NCBI GenBank assembly: GCA_012514045.1
Contig: JAAZBA010000166.1
Span: 1 to 6,951, forward strand
DNA length: 6,951 nt
Source of the DNA: Clostridiales bacterium
GTDB taxonomy: Bacteria; Bacillota; Clostridia; Oscillospirales; QAMX01
Direction: 5' to 3'
The translations under genes were made by a program, and so were the position numbers. The notes beneath the pieces were generated by a model. It ran no database searches, had not been told where the DNA came from, and saw only the letters and a program-made list of their open reading frames with translations. Shown one piece after another: positions 5,507 to 6,951 of the stretch (position 1 is its first letter; every line of letters starts with the position of its first letter).

Positions 5507-6951
5507 TCAGAGATCCTTCCAATCTATATGGTTGCTGTTTTTCTTTTTTATCGCCAATGATTTCTTTCGTCTTTTACGAACGAAAATGTTGTATGTTCTC
5601 AGACATATCGATGCAACTATTAGTACAACCATAATAGTTGCAACAACAATCGCTATAACCGTTCCCGCAACATGTTTTTCCTCTGTTTCTTCAGCAGGTT
5701 TCATGATTAACGTTGTCTCTTTGTTTTTTTTCTCGATCTCTATTTCAGGTGACAGCGTTAATACTTCTTCTTTTTTGTTATCGCTTATGGTAATTATTGT
5801 GCCGGTCTTGTCTATAAGCATAAACTCTCCGTCTTTACTTACGACAGCGAGTCCGTCAGAAAAGCTAGACACGAATTCATATTCACATGGAATGATCTGA
5901 GCGCCTGTTTTGTCAATATATCCCCAGAGATTATCCGAGTAAACCGCAGCAAGCTCATCTGAGAATTCCTGCGCATCAAGAAGTGTCGGCTCTATGACAT
6001 TTTCTCCGAGTTTATTTATAAAGCCGTATTTTTCGATTCCATAACCATCTGCCCGGGACGTTGCCACCATCGCCATTCCGTTAGAGAAAGGCCATATATA
6101 GTCCCACGTCGTATCTATAACAAGCATTCCGCTATAGTCGGCAAATCCCCATTTATCTTCCTTACAAACTCCCACAAGTCCCTCGGAGGGTAGTTCCACA
6201 TCGCTCCACTCGCACTTGATGACCGGCTCGCCTTCAGAATCTATAAATCCCCATTTTCCGTCACGCTCAACCATAGCGATACCATCATGAAGTCCTGAAT
6301 ATACTCCCTCAGCGATAACGGTACCATCAGGAGAAATGAGAAGTCCTGTATAATCCTTGGTAACATATGCCCTTCCTGATTTGAATCTGTTTCCAAAGTC
6401 GTATATAAATGGAATTGCAACATTGCCCACGTAGTCTATATATCCGTATTTCCCATCCTTACATGCAGCTATGAGACCCTCCGAGGGCTTTCCCATTTCT
6501 TCATAGACACATTGAGCTACAATCTTACCCTTGGTATCGATCAGTCCATAAAGCTCTCCTTTTTTTACCACAGCTACATCATCTATAAATCCTCCGCCCT
6601 CATCAAAGTCAAGATTAAGCTTGATTTCTCCCTTCTGATCAATATACAGGAGTTTTCCATCTTTTTTAACGCATGCAAGACCCGATGAAAAGCTTTTAGC
6701 GTCATCAAATTTAATCGGTATGACAAGCCTTCCGGAGGTGTTGATATATCCCCATTTACCGCCAACACATACACTTACAAGCCCTTCGTTGAATATTGAC
6801 ATACCGGGGGAAGAATAAACGTTGTCAAAGTCATCTCTGTAATCGTAGTAGTAAGCGCCATCATAAAAGTGATAGTTCCCGACTGCGTCAAAGGAGGTTA
6901 TTTCGATACCTTCTGCGGAAAAAGAAAAGGCAAGCAGCAAGAAAACAGAAA
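5507..6951 (-). CDS. WG-repeat membrane-anchored surface protein, 5' end beyond the window
   Basis: The reading frame is open to the right edge. The first visible codons read SVFLLLAFSFSAEG, the hydrophobic end of a signal peptide, so the true start lies beyond 6951. The TTG at 6938-6940 is inside that hydrophobic stretch and is not a credible start. Counting from that Leu codon there are 477 residues. About ten WG-type repeats of 30-41 residues begin near 52, 87, 121, 154, 188, 219, 253, 287, 328 and 362. Each follows a pattern like EGL-V-KDGKWGYID-GN-VIP-YD---F; clear examples are GGKWGYINTSG, RDGKWGFIDSEG and SDNLWGYIDKTG, while others are degenerate. A charged linker (386-423) leads to one transmembrane helix (about 424-447; VAGTVIAIVVATIMVVLIVA) and a very basic tail with VRKRRKK, predicting an outside repeat region and a cytoplasmic C-terminus. 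WG repeats occur in many bacterial surface proteins of unknown function, and no enzyme motif is seen. The gene is probably first in an operon with the CAP gene; its promoter is outside the window. Confidence 0.88.
   Translation of the reverse strand, partial: SVFLLLAFSFSAEGIEITSFDAVGNYHFYDGAYYYDYRDDFDNVYSSPGMSIFNEGLVSVCVGGKWGYINTSGRLVIPIKFDDAKSFSSGLACVKKDGKLLYIDQKGEIKLNLDFDEGGGFIDDVAVVKKGELYGLIDTKGKIVAQCVYEEMGKPSEGLIAACKDGKYGYIDYVGNVAIPFIYDFGNRFKSGRAYVTKDYTGLLISPDGTVIAEGVYSGLHDGIAMVERDGKWGFIDSEGEPVIKCEWSDVELPSEGLVGVCKEDKWGFADYSGMLVIDTTWDYIWPFSNGMAMVATSRADGYGIEKYGFINKLGENVIEPTLLDAQEFSDELAAVYSDNLWGYIDKTGAQIIPCEYEFVSSFSDGLAVVSKDGEFMLIDKTGTIITISDNKKEEVLTLSPEIEIEKKNKETTLIMKPAEETEEKHVAGTVIAIVVATIMVVLIVASICLRTYNIFVRKRRKKSLAIKKKNSNHIDWKDL
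5515..5520 (-). promoter_or_regulatory. Ribosome binding site of the CAP gene inside the end of the WG-repeat gene
   Basis: On the minus strand GGAAGG lies 9 bases before the ATG ending at 5505. It falls within the last codons of the upstream gene, whose stop (5507-5509) is one base from the CAP start. This arrangement supports coupled translation. Confidence 0.65.

Noticed and set aside
5532..5900. Plus-strand 122-codon hydrophobic frame with apparent membrane segments
   Set aside because: It is antisense to the transmembrane helix and linker of the WG-repeat gene. Its hydrophobicity is explained by the opposite strand's Lys/Glu-rich codons.
6938..6940. TTG as start of the WG-repeat protein
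   Set aside because: It sits inside a hydrophobic signal-peptide-like stretch, the frame stays open to the window edge, and no ribosome binding site can be seen. The gene is treated as partial.

Overview
The window looks like a chromosomal segment of a low-to-mid GC Firmicute, most likely an uncultured member of the Clostridia. Evidence for this is the strong purine-rich ribosome binding sites, a copper-amine-oxidase-N/CAP surface protein, a WG-repeat membrane protein, and hairpin-plus-T-tract terminators. No marker gene is present, so the taxonomic assignment is inference. There are no tRNA, rRNA, CRISPR or mobile-element signals.

Left block (about 61-4764, plus strand): four genes in the same direction with short gaps. 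They encode 6-phosphogluconate dehydrogenase (gnd), a LarA/DUF2088-family nickel-pincer-type racemase/epimerase homolog, an atypical member of the glucosamine-6-phosphate deaminase (NagB) fold, and a sialidase-like glycoside hydrolase without a signal peptide. Two hairpins lie inside the block: a perfect 30-base palindrome between gnd and the larA homolog, and a convincing intrinsic terminator between the nagB-like gene and the sialidase gene. The second suggests that expression of the hydrolase is attenuated or set separately. Together the genes read as a cytoplasmic sugar-acid pathway: a hydrolase frees an acidic sugar, a Lar-type enzyme inverts an alpha-hydroxy-acid centre, a NagB-fold enzyme isomerises or hydrolyses a sugar derivative, and 6-phosphogluconate dehydrogenase feeds the pentose phosphate pathway. 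This is a hypothesis from gene content only; no kinase, transporter, regulator or Lar cofactor-maturation gene is visible.

Right block (4780-6951, minus strand): two convergent genes separated by one base. The upstream gene, cut by the right window edge, encodes an exported, membrane-anchored protein with about ten WG-type repeats and one C-terminal transmembrane helix. The downstream gene encodes an exported protein with a copper-amine-oxidase N-terminal-like domain followed by a CAP (SCP/PR1) domain. They look like a cell-envelope operon unrelated to the metabolic block. A hairpin at 4723-4757 lies between the converging blocks and probably terminates both.

Two start corrections matter. 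gnd most likely starts at 61 rather than 49, and the sialidase-like gene at 3708 rather than 3639. The WG-repeat gene has no credible start inside the window.
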